Below, one piece after another: positions 23,979-31,761 of a stretch of DNA of 56,869 nucleotides. This stretch comes from Deinococcus yavapaiensis KR-236 (GTDB taxonomy: Bacteria > Deinococcota > Deinococci > Deinococcales > Deinococcaceae): NCBI RefSeq assembly GCF_003217515.1, contig NZ_QJSX01000022.1, positions 1 to 56,869 on the forward strand. Reading direction: 5' to 3'. The stretch's first letter is position 1. Each line of letters opens with the position of its first letter. The notes beneath the pieces were generated by a model. It saw nothing but the letters and a program-made list of their open reading frames with translations. It did no database searches and was not told the DNA's origin. The translations under genes and the position numbers were made by a program.

Positions 23979-26186
23979 TCAGCCGGGAATGAGGCTGAAG
24001 TTCTTCTCGATCTCGATTTCGCCGCCCACCGGTCCGAGCATCACGCCCGACGCCGTGGACTGCTTCACGCCAAAGTCCTTGAACGAGCCGTCCGCGCCGA
24101 CCTTGATGTAGACGCCCGCCTTCGCGCCCGCCGTGGCGCCCGCGCTCGCCTCGATCTTCCCACCGAGCGTGAGCGTCACTTCTCCTTCGAAGGCGTACTC
24201 GAGTTCCGTGAAGGCCCCGCCCTCGAAGATCAGGATGTCCCCGCCAAGCGTGAACTCGACCGCGATCTTCTCGCAGTTGCCGCTGAGCTCGGCGATCTTG
24301 AAATCCACCTTGAGCTTGTACGCCCCGGTGACCGGGCACTTGAACGCCTCGGGCGCCTCCTCCTGAGGTTGCACGGCTTGCTCGCGTGAAGGGTCACACA
24401 CCATGCCGCCCTGCACGTGCGACTCGTACTGTCCCCACAAGCCGCCGGGGGACATGGCAACGGCGAGCAACCCGTCGATCAAGAGCTCGGATTGTTGGCG
24501 TGCGTGAAGCTGAGCGAGTTCGAAGTCGAGCGGATCGCCGATATTGCTCGCGAGGCCCGTGGCAACCCGGTTCACTGGATCGAGAAGCTCGCCGTACGCG
24601 CCGTCGAGCCGCAGCATCGCCGTGCGCCAACGGCGATGCGCCTCCGCGAAGACCGGGCAGCGGCGGGCGTCGTGCTCGCGCTTCACGGCCTCGTGGCAAA
24701 GCGAGGTCGTGCACGCCGCGTGCGCCCTCGCTTCGGAGCCGGCGATTTCCAACATCGCGATGTTCCAATGCCCGCTCGGCGTGCGCGGATTATAGACCAC
24801 CGTCTTCTGGGTGTGATTCTTCGTGGGATCGAACTGCGAGCCGCCGAAATTCACGGCGCCCTCGTCACGCGACAGTTCCTCGTCCACGAGCGCGAAGCGC
24901 CGCTTCAAAGCCGGCTCGAGCGGCAAGGCCGAGAGGCGAAACAAGATGTCGTGAACGCGCTCGTCGGCGAGGGCCTGGCCAGGCGAAGGAGGCTGGCCGA
25001 TGCGCGCCATCGTCTGAGCGACCTTTTGCTGCCCCAACGCGATGATCCGCTCTTGCCGAGCGTTCATCCGGAAGCGGTAGTACGCCCTGAGCGCCTCGAT
25101 TTGGTCGAAGAAGGCGGGGCCGTCCTGCACGTTCTTCGGGTACTTCAGCGAGGGCAGCTTCCAGCCGCGTCCACGCGAGAGGTCGTACACCTCCTGGGCG
25201 GGCAGGAACGCGAGGGCTGGTTCGACGCCGCTCGGCGCTTGAGGCGTCGAAGCGGACGGCGGCGAGGTCGGTGTTCCGGGAGCGGGCGGCGCAGGTGGAG
25301 TCGACGCCACGAGCTTGGGAACCGGAGCTCGGCGGCTTCCGGCAGCGAAGAAAGTCATCGCCTCCTGCCTCTTGTTCTGCGCGCGTAAGGCGAGGGCGAG
25401 GTTGCGCTTGGCTTCCGAGAGGGTAGGATCAAGCTTCACGGCTTCTCGCAGCACGCTCTCGGCCTCCGCGAACTTGCCGAGGGTGAGGAGCGCGTGACCT
25501 CGGGCGTTGAGCACGACGGCGCGGGCGACGAAGGTGCTCTCGACGCTTCCGAGTTTTCCCGCCTCGTCGAGAAAGGCGAGCGCTTCGTATGGCATTCCGA
25601 GCAAGCTCAAGAGGCCGGCGGCGTTCACAAGGTGGTTCGGATTCTTCGCGTCCCTCGTGTGCGCTGCGAGCAGGGCGGCGAGGGCGATTGCAGGACGGTC
25701 CTTCAGCACGGCGGTCGCGACGACGCCTTGTAGGTGTGCGGTCGTCTTCCCCTGAAACAACTTCGCGAGGGCGTCGATGTCCTTTTGCGATGCGTTCAGG
25801 TATGCGATTTGGCGAGCGTTGTTGAGGGCCTCAGCGAAGGCGATGGGCTTCACCGAGCCCTTCACGGGGCTCGGCGAGCCGGGCAAGTTGCCCTTCGCGG
25901 TGGCTTTGAGTTTGCTCAGCTCGGCTTGCGTCGTTTTGTAGTTCGGGTCGGTGGGCTTCATCGTGGCGAGCGCGCGCTCGTACGCGACAATCACGGAAAA
26001 CTCGGCCTTGATGTCCGGGCGGTTCGGGAAGCGGTTCGCGAAGGCGTACTCGAGCTGGCTCTCTGTGAGCGTGGCGGTCGCGGCGGGCGACGCGTCGCTC
26101 CAGCCGACCCAGCGCTCGTTCGTCTGCGCCAAGGCGGTCGAAGCGAGCAAGACCGCGAGTAAGGCGGCGTTCCTCAGTCTGTTCAT
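23979..26186 (-). CDS. Secreted TPR-containing protein
   Basis: 735 residues. The start MNRLRN is preceded by GGGAGGAG; a Met four codons earlier lies within that ribosome site. A Sec signal peptide is evident (NAALLAVLLASTALAQT, cleavage after ALA). Residues about 130-280 hold helical hairpins, with clear TPR pairs at ARGHALLTLGKFAEAESVLREAVKLDPTLSEAKRNLALAL. A Pro/Ala/Ser-rich linker follows (about 285-325). The C-terminal 400 residues are unfamiliar: helical, with HAACTTSLCHEAVKREHDARRCP (cysteine pairs) and a final beta-rich part (GEVTLTLGGKIEASAGATAGAKAGVYIKVG) suggesting a beta solenoid or barrel-like strand array. Probably periplasmic or envelope-attached; function unknown. A terminator follows. 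Confidence 0.75.
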   Translation of the reverse strand: MNRLRNAALLAVLLASTALAQTNERWVGWSDASPAATATLTESQLEYAFANRFPNRPDIKAEFSVIVAYERALATMKPTDPNYKTTQAELSKLKATAKGNLPGSPSPVKGSVKPIAFAEALNNARQIAYLNASQKDIDALAKLFQGKTTAHLQGVVATAVLKDRPAIALAALLAAHTRDAKNPNHLVNAAGLLSLLGMPYEALAFLDEAGKLGSVESTFVARAVVLNARGHALLTLGKFAEAESVLREAVKLDPTLSEAKRNLALALRAQNKRQEAMTFFAAGSRRAPVPKLVASTPPAPPAPGTPTSPPSASTPQAPSGVEPALAFLPAQEVYDLSRGRGWKLPSLKYPKNVQDGPAFFDQIEALRAYYRFRMNARQERIIALGQQKVAQTMARIGQPPSPGQALADERVHDILFRLSALPLEPALKRRFALVDEELSRDEGAVNFGGSQFDPTKNHTQKTVVYNPRTPSGHWNIAMLEIAGSEARAHAACTTSLCHEAVKREHDARRCPVFAEAHRRWRTAMLRLDGAYGELLDPVNRVATGLASNIGDPLDFELAQLHARQQSELLIDGLLAVAMSPGGLWGQYESHVQGGMVCDPSREQAVQPQEEAPEAFKCPVTGAYKLKVDFKIAELSGNCEKIAVEFTLGGDILIFEGGAFTELEYAFEGEVTLTLGGKIEASAGATAGAKAGVYIKVGADGSFKDFGVKQSTASGVMLGPVGGEIEIEKNFSLIPG

Positions 26187-26247
26187 GGCTCCTCCCATTC
26201 GTGAAAGGAAGGTAGGCGACGGGGCGTGATCAATCCATGGTTACCGA

Positions 26248-26727
26248 ATGTCGCCGTGCCCTACTTCATCAAGGGTGAGTGAAGAAACCTTCCCTCCTGA
26301 ACTTCCTGCTGAGCGTGTGAAGACGACGCCGAAGGGCGTCGTGTACGCTGGGCTGAGCTTCACTCTCCGCGAGTCTGCCGAGCGGCCCACGGGCGCGTTG
26401 TACTTCACGACGATTACCGCGATGGGGTACGCCTACACTCACACGATCACCTTCGCCATATGGCCGCCGAGTTTCGAGGACGTGACGAATGCGGGCACGG
26501 CCCTCCTCGAGTACGTGAAGGCAAGCGAGGCGCGAACTGCCCAGATGTACCCGATGCATCCTCCCTCGCTCGTCGTGTCTATCGCGGTGGAAGTCGCTGG
26601 GCTGGAAGTGGCAAGGACACGCACCGCTGAGGGGCCGCGTGAGCGACGGTGTGCCGAACGTCCTTTCGCTCAGCGTGATTGCCCACGTGCTCTGCATGAG
26701 TTACAAGACGCCGAGGGGACAAGCTGA
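26248..26727 (+). CDS. Hypothetical protein, C-terminus possibly frameshifted
   Basis: 159 residues in the open frame. The middle (KTTPKGVVYAGLSFTLRESAERPTGALYFTTITAMGYAYTHTITFAIWPP) looks like genuine beta-rich protein, and TAMGYAYTHTITF is hydrophobic. After about residue 130 the composition turns Arg/Cys-rich and overlaps the next gene. In another frame a TGA overlaps the GTG of the next gene (GTGA), exactly as expected for coupled genes, so a small indel probably moved this frame past its natural stop. No family recognised. Confidence 0.45.
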   Translation: MSPCPTSSRVSEETFPPELPAERVKTTPKGVVYAGLSFTLRESAERPTGALYFTTITAMGYAYTHTITFAIWPPSFEDVTNAGTALLEYVKASEARTAQMYPMHPPSLVVSIAVEVAGLEVARTRTAEGPRERRCAERPFAQRDCPRALHELQDAEGTS

Positions 26728-26848
26728 CCGTGGGCACGTCGCATGCGTGCAATTCACGCTCTGCGGGAAACGCTGGGTGAGGCGCGAGGAAGTCGAACGT
26801 CTCGCACGGGTGCTGAGCGTCACCCCTGATTACCCCCTCGCCTTATGA
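26639..26848 (+). CDS. Small helix-turn-helix (excisionase-like) protein
   Basis: 69 residues from a GTG with GAGGGGCC upstream. The sequence VLSLSVIAHVLCMSYKTPRGQADRGHVACVQFTLCGKRWVRREEVERLARVL follows the MerR-like/excisionase pattern: helix-turn-helix, a wing with G-x-R/K-W, and a recognition tail REEVERLA. Such proteins are typical of integrative elements or small toxin-antitoxin regulators. The tyrosine recombinase at 27772 is on the opposite strand a kilobase away. The substitution of usual Gly/Val residues in the turn (LCMSYKTPRG) may mean it is drifting. Confidence 0.55.
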   Translation: MSDGVPNVLSLSVIAHVLCMSYKTPRGQADRGHVACVQFTLCGKRWVRREEVERLARVLSVTPDYPLAL

Positions 26849-26925
26849 CTTCGTCGTGACTTCGAAGAGCTGCCCTAAGGTAGAGCCCCCCTCACCATGC
26901 TGCGAGTCCAGCATCCTGCTCGGCG

Positions 26926-27357
26926 TCAGGCAGGACGACAGCCACTCGGGAGCCGTCCTTGCAACGCCGCCGCTGAGAACCAGAAGGCGCACGTCGTGCG
27001 CAGCAGGTTCAGGAAGTCTGCCGTCTTCGTCGGCTTCACGAGAACGGCCGAGGCGTACTCATGGTACGACCGCCAAATCGTGTCCTCCTGCGCGTGGTTG
27101 GTTAGAACGAGGACGGGGATGTACCGCGTCCAACTGCTCGCTTTCAAGGCGGTCAGGACGTTGAGGCCGTTGAGGTCGGGCAGGGCGAGGTCGAGGAGAA
27201 TCAAGTCAGGGTGTTCTCGCTGGGCACGTTCGAGTCCTCGCACGCCTCGACGCGTCACAGTCAGGGTGAGGTCGGGGCGGACGGCCAGGAGTCCTTCGCG
27301 AATGAGTTCGATGTCTAAGGTCTCATCCTCGATGAGCAGCACGTGAGGCGGTACCAT
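26926..27357 (-). CDS. Single-domain response regulator (Rcp1-like)
   Basis: 143 residues, a lone receiver domain. Acidic pocket LLIEDETLD (Glu/Asp near residues 9-11), phosphoacceptor Asp in LILLDLALPDLNG (about 56), conserved Thr in VLVLTNHA and Lys in AVLVKPTKTADF (about 108). Insertions after the phosphoacceptor and the pattern VLVKPTK.ADFLNLL..... FW match the Rcp1 group that partners phytochrome-type histidine kinases. No kinase is present nearby, so its partner is encoded elsewhere or has been lost. The final 15 residues (ALQGRLPSGCRPA) look atypical. It starts 3 bp after the stop of the gene at 27361. Confidence 0.85.
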   Translation of the reverse strand: MVPPHVLLIEDETLDIELIREGLLAVRPDLTLTVTRRGVRGLERAQREHPDLILLDLALPDLNGLNVLTALKASSWTRYIPVLVLTNHAQEDTIWRSYHEYASAVLVKPTKTADFLNLLRTTCAFWFSAAALQGRLPSGCRPA

Positions 27358-27360
27358 AAA

Positions 27361-27768
27361 CTAGTCTAGACTCTCTTCATAAAAGCCGAGGAGATCAAGA
27401 CGTGGGAGTCGGTGTTGCTGCGGCAGCAACGCGAGAAGCTCGCCATGTTGCAGTCTTGTACGTGCCATGTAGAAGCGGCGTACGAACGCGGTGACGAACG
27501 GCACAGCCTTCGTGCCTATCTCCGCTTGAGTGTGGTCGTCAATCACGTACGGATTTCCGTCCGCACTGAACTGGCGGATGGCAGAATATCGAGCTTGAAC
27601 TCTTTGCTGTGTATTCTTCCAGGCATGAGGAGGACCTTTCTGCCAGCGTACCCGCTGGTCGGGAAGTTCCCCCTTTGTCCCCTGGCCTAAAAACAAGGGA
27701 GCACAGCCCAGCCACGCCAGGATGCACACTACCTTGCTCAATGAGAGTCGCTCGGGCATACGGGCCAA
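27361..27768 (-). CDS. Hypothetical protein, possibly truncated
   Basis: Up to 135 residues; MPERLSLSKVVCILAWLGCAPLFLG gives a possible N-terminal membrane helix or uncleaved signal. The rest (VRWQKGPPHAWKNTQQRVQARYSAIRQF, then YVIDDHTQAEIG) shows no recognised domain. It is directly followed by the response regulator, suggesting co-transcription. Third-position bias is weaker than in neighbouring genes, so it may be a fragment of a larger gene. Confidence 0.35.
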   Translation of the reverse strand: MARMPERLSLSKVVCILAWLGCAPLFLGQGTKGELPDQRVRWQKGPPHAWKNTQQRVQARYSAIRQFSADGNPYVIDDHTQAEIGTKAVPFVTAFVRRFYMARTRLQHGELLALLPQQHRLPRLDLLGFYEESLD

Positions 27769-27771
27769 CGT

Positions 27772-28779
27772 TTACAAGTCCGCGAGTTCGTCGGCGAGGT
27801 CGTCAGCGGGAACTTCCACATAAGCGCGGGTGGTGTTGACGCTCGCATGTCCAAGGTGATGCGCGACGCGCGCGAAGTCTCGCGTGCGGCGGTACAGCAG
27901 CGTTCCGTTGAACTTTCGAAAGGCGTGAAAGCCTTCCCAGCGCAACCCTTCGAGTTCTATGAGGCGCCGCAAGTGGTACGCGGCGCCCGAACGGTAGCGA
28001 AACGTGAACAGCCGCCCGTCTTCACCGCGCCCCTCGTGGGCGCGCAACGCGTCGACGAGCGTGCCGGACAAGCCGACGATTCTGGTTTTGCCGCCTTTGC
28101 CACGCACGGTGACACGGCGTGCAGCGACATCGACGTCCGTCCACTTGAGTTGCAGGGCTTCGTCGATGCGCAAGCCCGCGTGTGCGGTGAGGAGGATCAG
28201 GACGCGCAGGTCGCTGCGGTCCGCGCGTTCGGCGGCGGCGAGGGCGCGGTGCACAGTCGTTTCACGGTACGGCGGGCGTTTCATGATGGCGCTGGTGCGT
28301 TCACGGGGTTGCTTGACGTCCTCGAAGGGATGCTCGGTCGTCGCTTCGGCCCAGCGCAGGGCGGCGTAGAGGGCGTTCGCGGCGGCGACGCGCGAACGCA
28401 CGGTCGCCGGTGACTTCGCACGTTCGGTGTCGCTGCCGACGGTGAGGCTCGCCACCCAGTACGCGGCGTCGTTGCGCCGGGGTCGCAGGAGGTTCCACGC
28501 GCGGAACTCGGCGTGCCGCAGGAACTGCCGGACGCCGGTGCGGTAAGCGCGCAGGGTGTGTGGGCTGATGGTGATGCCTACGGTGGTCATGGTGGACAGG
28601 TAGGCCTGCGTCAAGCTCCACAACGCCATGACGTCTTTATCTCTCGCGGCTTCCATGGCGCGACGGCGTCGCTCGTCGTCCGTCAGGGAAATCCAAGTGC
28701 TGGCTTCGTCGAGGAGGTGCCGCCGGGGTCGGTCGAGGGTGTACGACGGTCGGCCTTGGGTCTCCTCGGGGGGGGTCAT
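27772..28779 (-). CDS. Tyrosine recombinase / integrase
   Basis: 335 residues counted from MTPPEE at 28779; upstream codons contain low-quality sequence and no ribosome site is clear. The N-terminal SAM-like core-binding domain spans about 55-160. The catalytic domain (about 170-335) holds the full set: Arg in HAGLRIDEALQLKW, Lys in GKGGKTRIV, H-x-x-R in FHAFRKF, His in HHLGHAS, and nucleophile Tyr in NTTRAYVEV. It is similar in size to XerC/D-like and plasmid resolvases. It may resolve replicon dimers or integrate an element; att sites are not visible. The IS6 copy ends 55 bp upstream of the start and has probably replaced its promoter. Confidence 0.88.
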   Translation of the reverse strand: MTPPEETQGRPSYTLDRPRRHLLDEASTWISLTDDERRRRAMEAARDKDVMALWSLTQAYLSTMTTVGITISPHTLRAYRTGVRQFLRHAEFRAWNLLRPRRNDAAYWVASLTVGSDTERAKSPATVRSRVAAANALYAALRWAEATTEHPFEDVKQPRERTSAIMKRPPYRETTVHRALAAAERADRSDLRVLILLTAHAGLRIDEALQLKWTDVDVAARRVTVRGKGGKTRIVGLSGTLVDALRAHEGRGEDGRLFTFRYRSGAAYHLRRLIELEGLRWEGFHAFRKFNGTLLYRRTRDFARVAHHLGHASVNTTRAYVEVPADDLADELADL

Positions 28780-28833
28780 GTTTTGGATGATAACAGTGAT
28801 TATCGAACAGAAAAAGAAATTCTTAGTGGGGGA

Positions 28834-29646
28834 GGGTTGTGGCAAGTTGTTGGCTTCAAGGGAGTAGGGGGGTTGCAGGAAGGCAGGTGGCCTAAAGTTC
28901 AGGCCGCCTGCCACACGGCTTCCTGCCACGTCTTAAAGGCGGCTTGTTGATGATGACGACGGTCGTAAGCGGGAACGGTGGAGCGGGCTGGGTGATGGAG
29001 GTTGCTGACGCGGGCATGCAGGTCGAGGAAGCCCTGAGCGCGTTTTCGTGACCTGAATCCTCGCTGTTGTCGTTCCTGCTGGCGTGTCGGTCGATGGGAC
29101 TGTTCGATCAAATTATTGCAACGGGCTGTGGAGACAACTTGGACGTGCTCCACGGTGTGGAGCACAGGATGTTCCCGGAGCGCTGCACCATAACTCCAGA
29201 GCTTGTCCGTATGGATGATGTCGGGAACCTTGTAGTCACCGAGCAGGCGAGCGAAGAACGAGCGGGCGGCCTCAGTATCCCGGTGTTGCTGGAGGAAGAC
29301 GTCCAGCACAGCTCCACGTTCATCGACGGCTCGCCACAGCCAGTGTTTGACCCCGCCGACTTCCACGTGCATTTCGTCGAGATGCCACCGAGAACCTCGT
29401 CGGGGTTCTCGGTGGCGCAGTTCCTGAGCAAAGAGGTCGCTGAACTTGATGCACCACGTCCGGATGGATTCACGGGTGACACAAATTCCTCGCTCCAACA
29501 GCAGTTCTTCGACATCCCGATAGCTGAGCGTGAAGCGGTGGTACAACCACACGGCATAGATGATCACCGCGAGAGGAAAACGATAGCCGGGAAGCTTCTG
29601 ACCGCTTAGCACGGCGTCACCCTACCCGAACAACTTGCCACAACCC
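28834..29646 (-). mobile_element. Intact IS6-family element
   Basis: 813 bp with terminal repeats GGGTTGTGGCAAGTTGTT (28834-28851) and its inverse at 29629-29646, 18 of 18 matching. Size, single gene and replicative family are as expected for IS6/IS26-like elements. The 8 bp on each side do not match, so no target duplication is visible: either it arrived as part of a cointegrate or deletion has removed one flank. Confidence 0.9.
28899..29612 (-). CDS. IS6-family transposase
   Basis: 237 residues, complete. YRFPLAVIIYAVWLYHRFTLSYRDVEELLLERG is the characteristic N-terminal region. DDE residues: RWHLDEMHV (Asp), IIHTDKLWSYG (Asp) and NNLIEQSHRPTRQ (Glu), with RQQRGFRSRKRAQGFL after it. Family enzymes move by replicative transposition and form cointegrates, driving deletions and plasmid fusions. 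A decayed relative lies at 19189-20015, so recombination between the two could delete or invert the parAB-to-integrase segment. Confidence 0.92.
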   Translation of the reverse strand: MLSGQKLPGYRFPLAVIIYAVWLYHRFTLSYRDVEELLLERGICVTRESIRTWCIKFSDLFAQELRHREPRRGSRWHLDEMHVEVGGVKHWLWRAVDERGAVLDVFLQQHRDTEAARSFFARLLGDYKVPDIIHTDKLWSYGAALREHPVLHTVEHVQVVSTARCNNLIEQSHRPTRQQERQQRGFRSRKRAQGFLDLHARVSNLHHPARSTVPAYDRRHHQQAAFKTWQEAVWQAA

Positions 29647-29664
29647 CTTCCAATTTAAGACGAC

Positions 29665-30543
29665 TTATTTTCGCGGAGTCAATGGTCCACGCGGAGCGGA
29701 GGATTCAACGCGTGTCCACGTGCCTTGCCAAATATCGACGCGTCCTCCACAAAAGCCGCTCAGCCACGTCAACTTCAGTTGATTTCCTTGCCGCGCCCAC
29801 TTGAACGCCCCTTCCGGGCCACCCTCCTGGCAAATGACGCCTTGGATGTCCTTCGCGCCATACGCGGACACGCCGAGGTCAGCCAAGCCCATTTGTATGG
29901 GCGCGAACACTCGGATCACATCGCCCTGCACGTTGATCTGCTCGACAACACCACCCTTCATTGGATCGATGATCCATGCGCCCACTTCATCGAAGATGAT
30001 GTCCCATTCACCCTCGAAGTTCACATTTTCTCGGGTGCGTCGCCAGCGTCCAGCAAGGGCGGGAGGAGGCGCAGGCGCTTTGCTGACGGTAGCTGTGACG
30101 GTATTGGAGGCGGTCCTTCCGTCGTTGGCTGTCACAGTCGCCGTGAATTTGTGCGGACCAGGGCTGAGAAAGGTGGTGATCAAGTACCCGGCGTCGAATC
30201 CGTACGAGTATGGGCTTTTCTTCTCGCTCCAACGTGTTACACCGTCGATGGCGTACGTGACAGAAGCAACTTGCTCCGGATCGATGTTGGTGGTGACAGT
30301 CCACTTGGTTCTCAGGGGAAGCGTGGTTTGCCCTTCCAGGGAAGACATCACTTTGATGCCCGTAGTTGCCGGTGCGGGCTTGACCGCTTGCATGGGCATG
30401 GATGTCACTGTGGATGGGCCTGCGCCGCCAGCGAGAGCCGTGAATGCGCCGACGGCGAGCGTTACGGTGAGCGCTTTGAGGGGGACAAGGTGAATGGTGA
30501 AGTCTTGGGAAGCGTGTGAACGGCGTGCAGGAGCCTGTTTCAT
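29665..30543 (-). CDS. Exported protein with an Ig-like domain
   Basis: 292 residues; the ATG at 30543 follows GGAGGAGG by five bases. An N-terminal hydrophobic segment (LKALTVTLAVGAFTALAGG, about residues 23-41) is a signal or anchor. Residues about 60-155 form an Ig-like fold: WTVTTNIDPEQVASVTYAIDGV, then GPHKFTATVTANDGRTASNTVTATV. The C-terminal part (about 165-280) starts AGRWRRTRENVNFEGEWDIIF and is beta-rich with several Trp residues, recalling small lipocalin- or META-like domains. Envelope-located by inference; function unknown. It lies just beyond the IS6 right end. Confidence 0.7.
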   Translation of the reverse strand: MKQAPARRSHASQDFTIHLVPLKALTVTLAVGAFTALAGGAGPSTVTSMPMQAVKPAPATTGIKVMSSLEGQTTLPLRTKWTVTTNIDPEQVASVTYAIDGVTRWSEKKSPYSYGFDAGYLITTFLSPGPHKFTATVTANDGRTASNTVTATVSKAPAPPPALAGRWRRTRENVNFEGEWDIIFDEVGAWIIDPMKGGVVEQINVQGDVIRVFAPIQMGLADLGVSAYGAKDIQGVICQEGGPEGAFKWARQGNQLKLTWLSGFCGGRVDIWQGTWTRVESSAPRGPLTPRK

Positions 30544-30797
30544 ACGGACCTCCTCCGGGACGGTCTCACTATTCGCTCGCTCTACCCTAAATGACCGTGC
30601 TGGGGTGGAGGCCGTTGTATCCCGGTTGTCAATCGACTTGTTGAGCGTACCCTTAAGCTTCACTCACTCGTCCGCCTTTTTGTAAAGGTCGGCTTAAAAA
30701 TAACTCACGAGCGGGAGGACAAGCGAGTCCACTGCGACATCGTGCACACCGTACGGGTAAGCGCCCATGAGTAGAAATTTTTAGAAGTCTGCGGATC

Positions 30798-30995
30798 GAG
30801 TTGACCCACCGTGCATACGACGCTATCTTTTCCTTATCAGCGCCTCGAAAGGGCGCTTTTCTCATGCTTCGAGCGGCTCGGCGTTCAACTTCCCCCGCCA
30901 GCGTGACCCGCGTGCTCACCGTCACACCTTTGTCTCGTCGATCCACACCGCCCGGCTTTAACTTCCACGTTCACGAGGACGCCTTCGACCTCTGA
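30798..30995 (+). repeat. Displaced copy of the terminator module plus gene 5' fragment
   Basis: About 80 bp (30798-30880), including AGCGCC-loop-GGCGCT-TTTT, nearly duplicates the inverted sequence at 6435-6515. It continues with a frame reading RVLTVTPLSRRSTPPGFNFHVHEDAFDL and a stop, matching the start of the remnant at 5948-6292 (ITVTPLSRRSHPPGFDFHIHEDHFDL) but truncated there. It is a second locus of the same module, cut after 28 or so codons. Confidence 0.7.
30839..30861 (+). terminator. Rho-independent terminator (module copy)
   Basis: AGCGCC, loop TCGAAAG, GGCGCT, then TTTT on the plus strand. No intact plus-strand gene precedes it now. Confidence 0.55.
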
Positions 30996-31002
30996 CGTGC
31001 GT

Positions 31003-31314
31003 TCAGGTATGGCCCTGTAAGACATTCATCCACTCCAAGGCCTTGCCGAGCAACTTGCTGAGGTCAGCATCCGGGCCTGTGAGTGCGATGACTTTACCTG
31101 GCTCCTGACCATAAGGCTTCACAAGGTAGACATCGAACTTGAGTGTGCTCAGCCAACGTAACTTTTCGAGTTGTTCGCTCGTCAATTCCTCGCTAGACAG
31201 CAACTCGATCATAGGAAGTATTCTGCGCTCGAATAAGCTCTGAAATATCGGGTAAGTCTTTCCACTCATGCCGATCACGCGCGCCTCGTCGTCCGAAACA
31301 GACAACTCTGACAC
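31003..31314 (-). CDS. Hypothetical soluble protein (103 aa)
   Basis: MSELSVSDDEARVIGMSGKTYPIF opens a helical, acidic small protein with a central strand region (FDVYLVKPYGQEPGKVIALTGPDAD) and a closing helix. The start follows no strong ribosome site. No family recognised. It is downstream of the terminator that ends the XRE/DUF2975 operon. Confidence 0.55.
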   Translation of the reverse strand: MSELSVSDDEARVIGMSGKTYPIFQSLFERRILPMIELLSSEELTSEQLEKLRWLSTLKFDVYLVKPYGQEPGKVIALTGPDADLSKLLGKALEWMNVLQGHT

Positions 31315-31357
31315 CTAAAAAAAGAGCGGTGCGGCTCGCTTGTCGAGGTTGACACCT

Positions 31358-31385
31358 GAAAAAAAGAGGCGTCATTACCTGACGC
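31358..31385 (-). terminator. Terminator of the XRE/DUF2975 operon
   Basis: On the minus strand GCGTCA, loop GGTAA, TGACGC, CTC and seven T residues. A second T run follows 40 bp on, because TGACACCT-(A/GA)-AAAAAA-GAG is a direct repeat at 31309 and 31350. Confidence 0.75.
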
Positions 31386-31536
31386 GCCCGCATGCCAAGT
31401 GATCGGTTGACAATTAGGTCGTGTGCTCATGGTGGTTGAGGCGTAATTGCCTTCCAAATGTCAAGGGCTTCGCGAGCGCACCGTTGGTGCTCGATCTGAA
31501 AGGACCGCCATGACCACGTCGAAGAAGGCGGGACGT

Positions 31537-31761
31537 TCACTCCTCGGGGTCTGGCGGTCCTGGTGTCCATTCCAACAAGTCCCCGGGTTGACAGTCCAGC
31601 ACTGCGCAAATTGCTTCGAGTGTGCTGAAACGTACGGCCCTCGCCTTGCCGGTTTTGAGGATGCTGAGGTTCGCGAGGGTGATGTCGACCCGCTCGGACA
31701 GTTCCGAGAGGGTCATGCGCCGCTCGTTCAGCACACGATCGAGGTGAACGCGGATCGGCAT
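31537..31761 (-). CDS. XRE-family repressor (YozG-like)
   Basis: 74 residues, all helix-turn-helix: VLNERRMTLSELSERVDITLANLSILKTGKARAVRFSTLEAICAVLDCQPGDLLEW. Small stand-alone XRE proteins of this type are widely coupled to DUF2975 membrane proteins. Its ATG overlaps the upstream stop (TGATG), so the two are translated together. The likely target is the 33-bp inverted repeat upstream of the operon. Its signal is unknown; the membrane partner may sequester it. Confidence 0.9.
   Translation of the reverse strand: MPIRVHLDRVLNERRMTLSELSERVDITLANLSILKTGKARAVRFSTLEAICAVLDCQPGDLLEWTPGPPDPEE

Noticed and set aside
27361..27768. MutS-related protein
   Set aside because: YVIDDHTQAEI recalls a motif of MutS-like proteins, but nothing else in the protein matches, so the name was not used.
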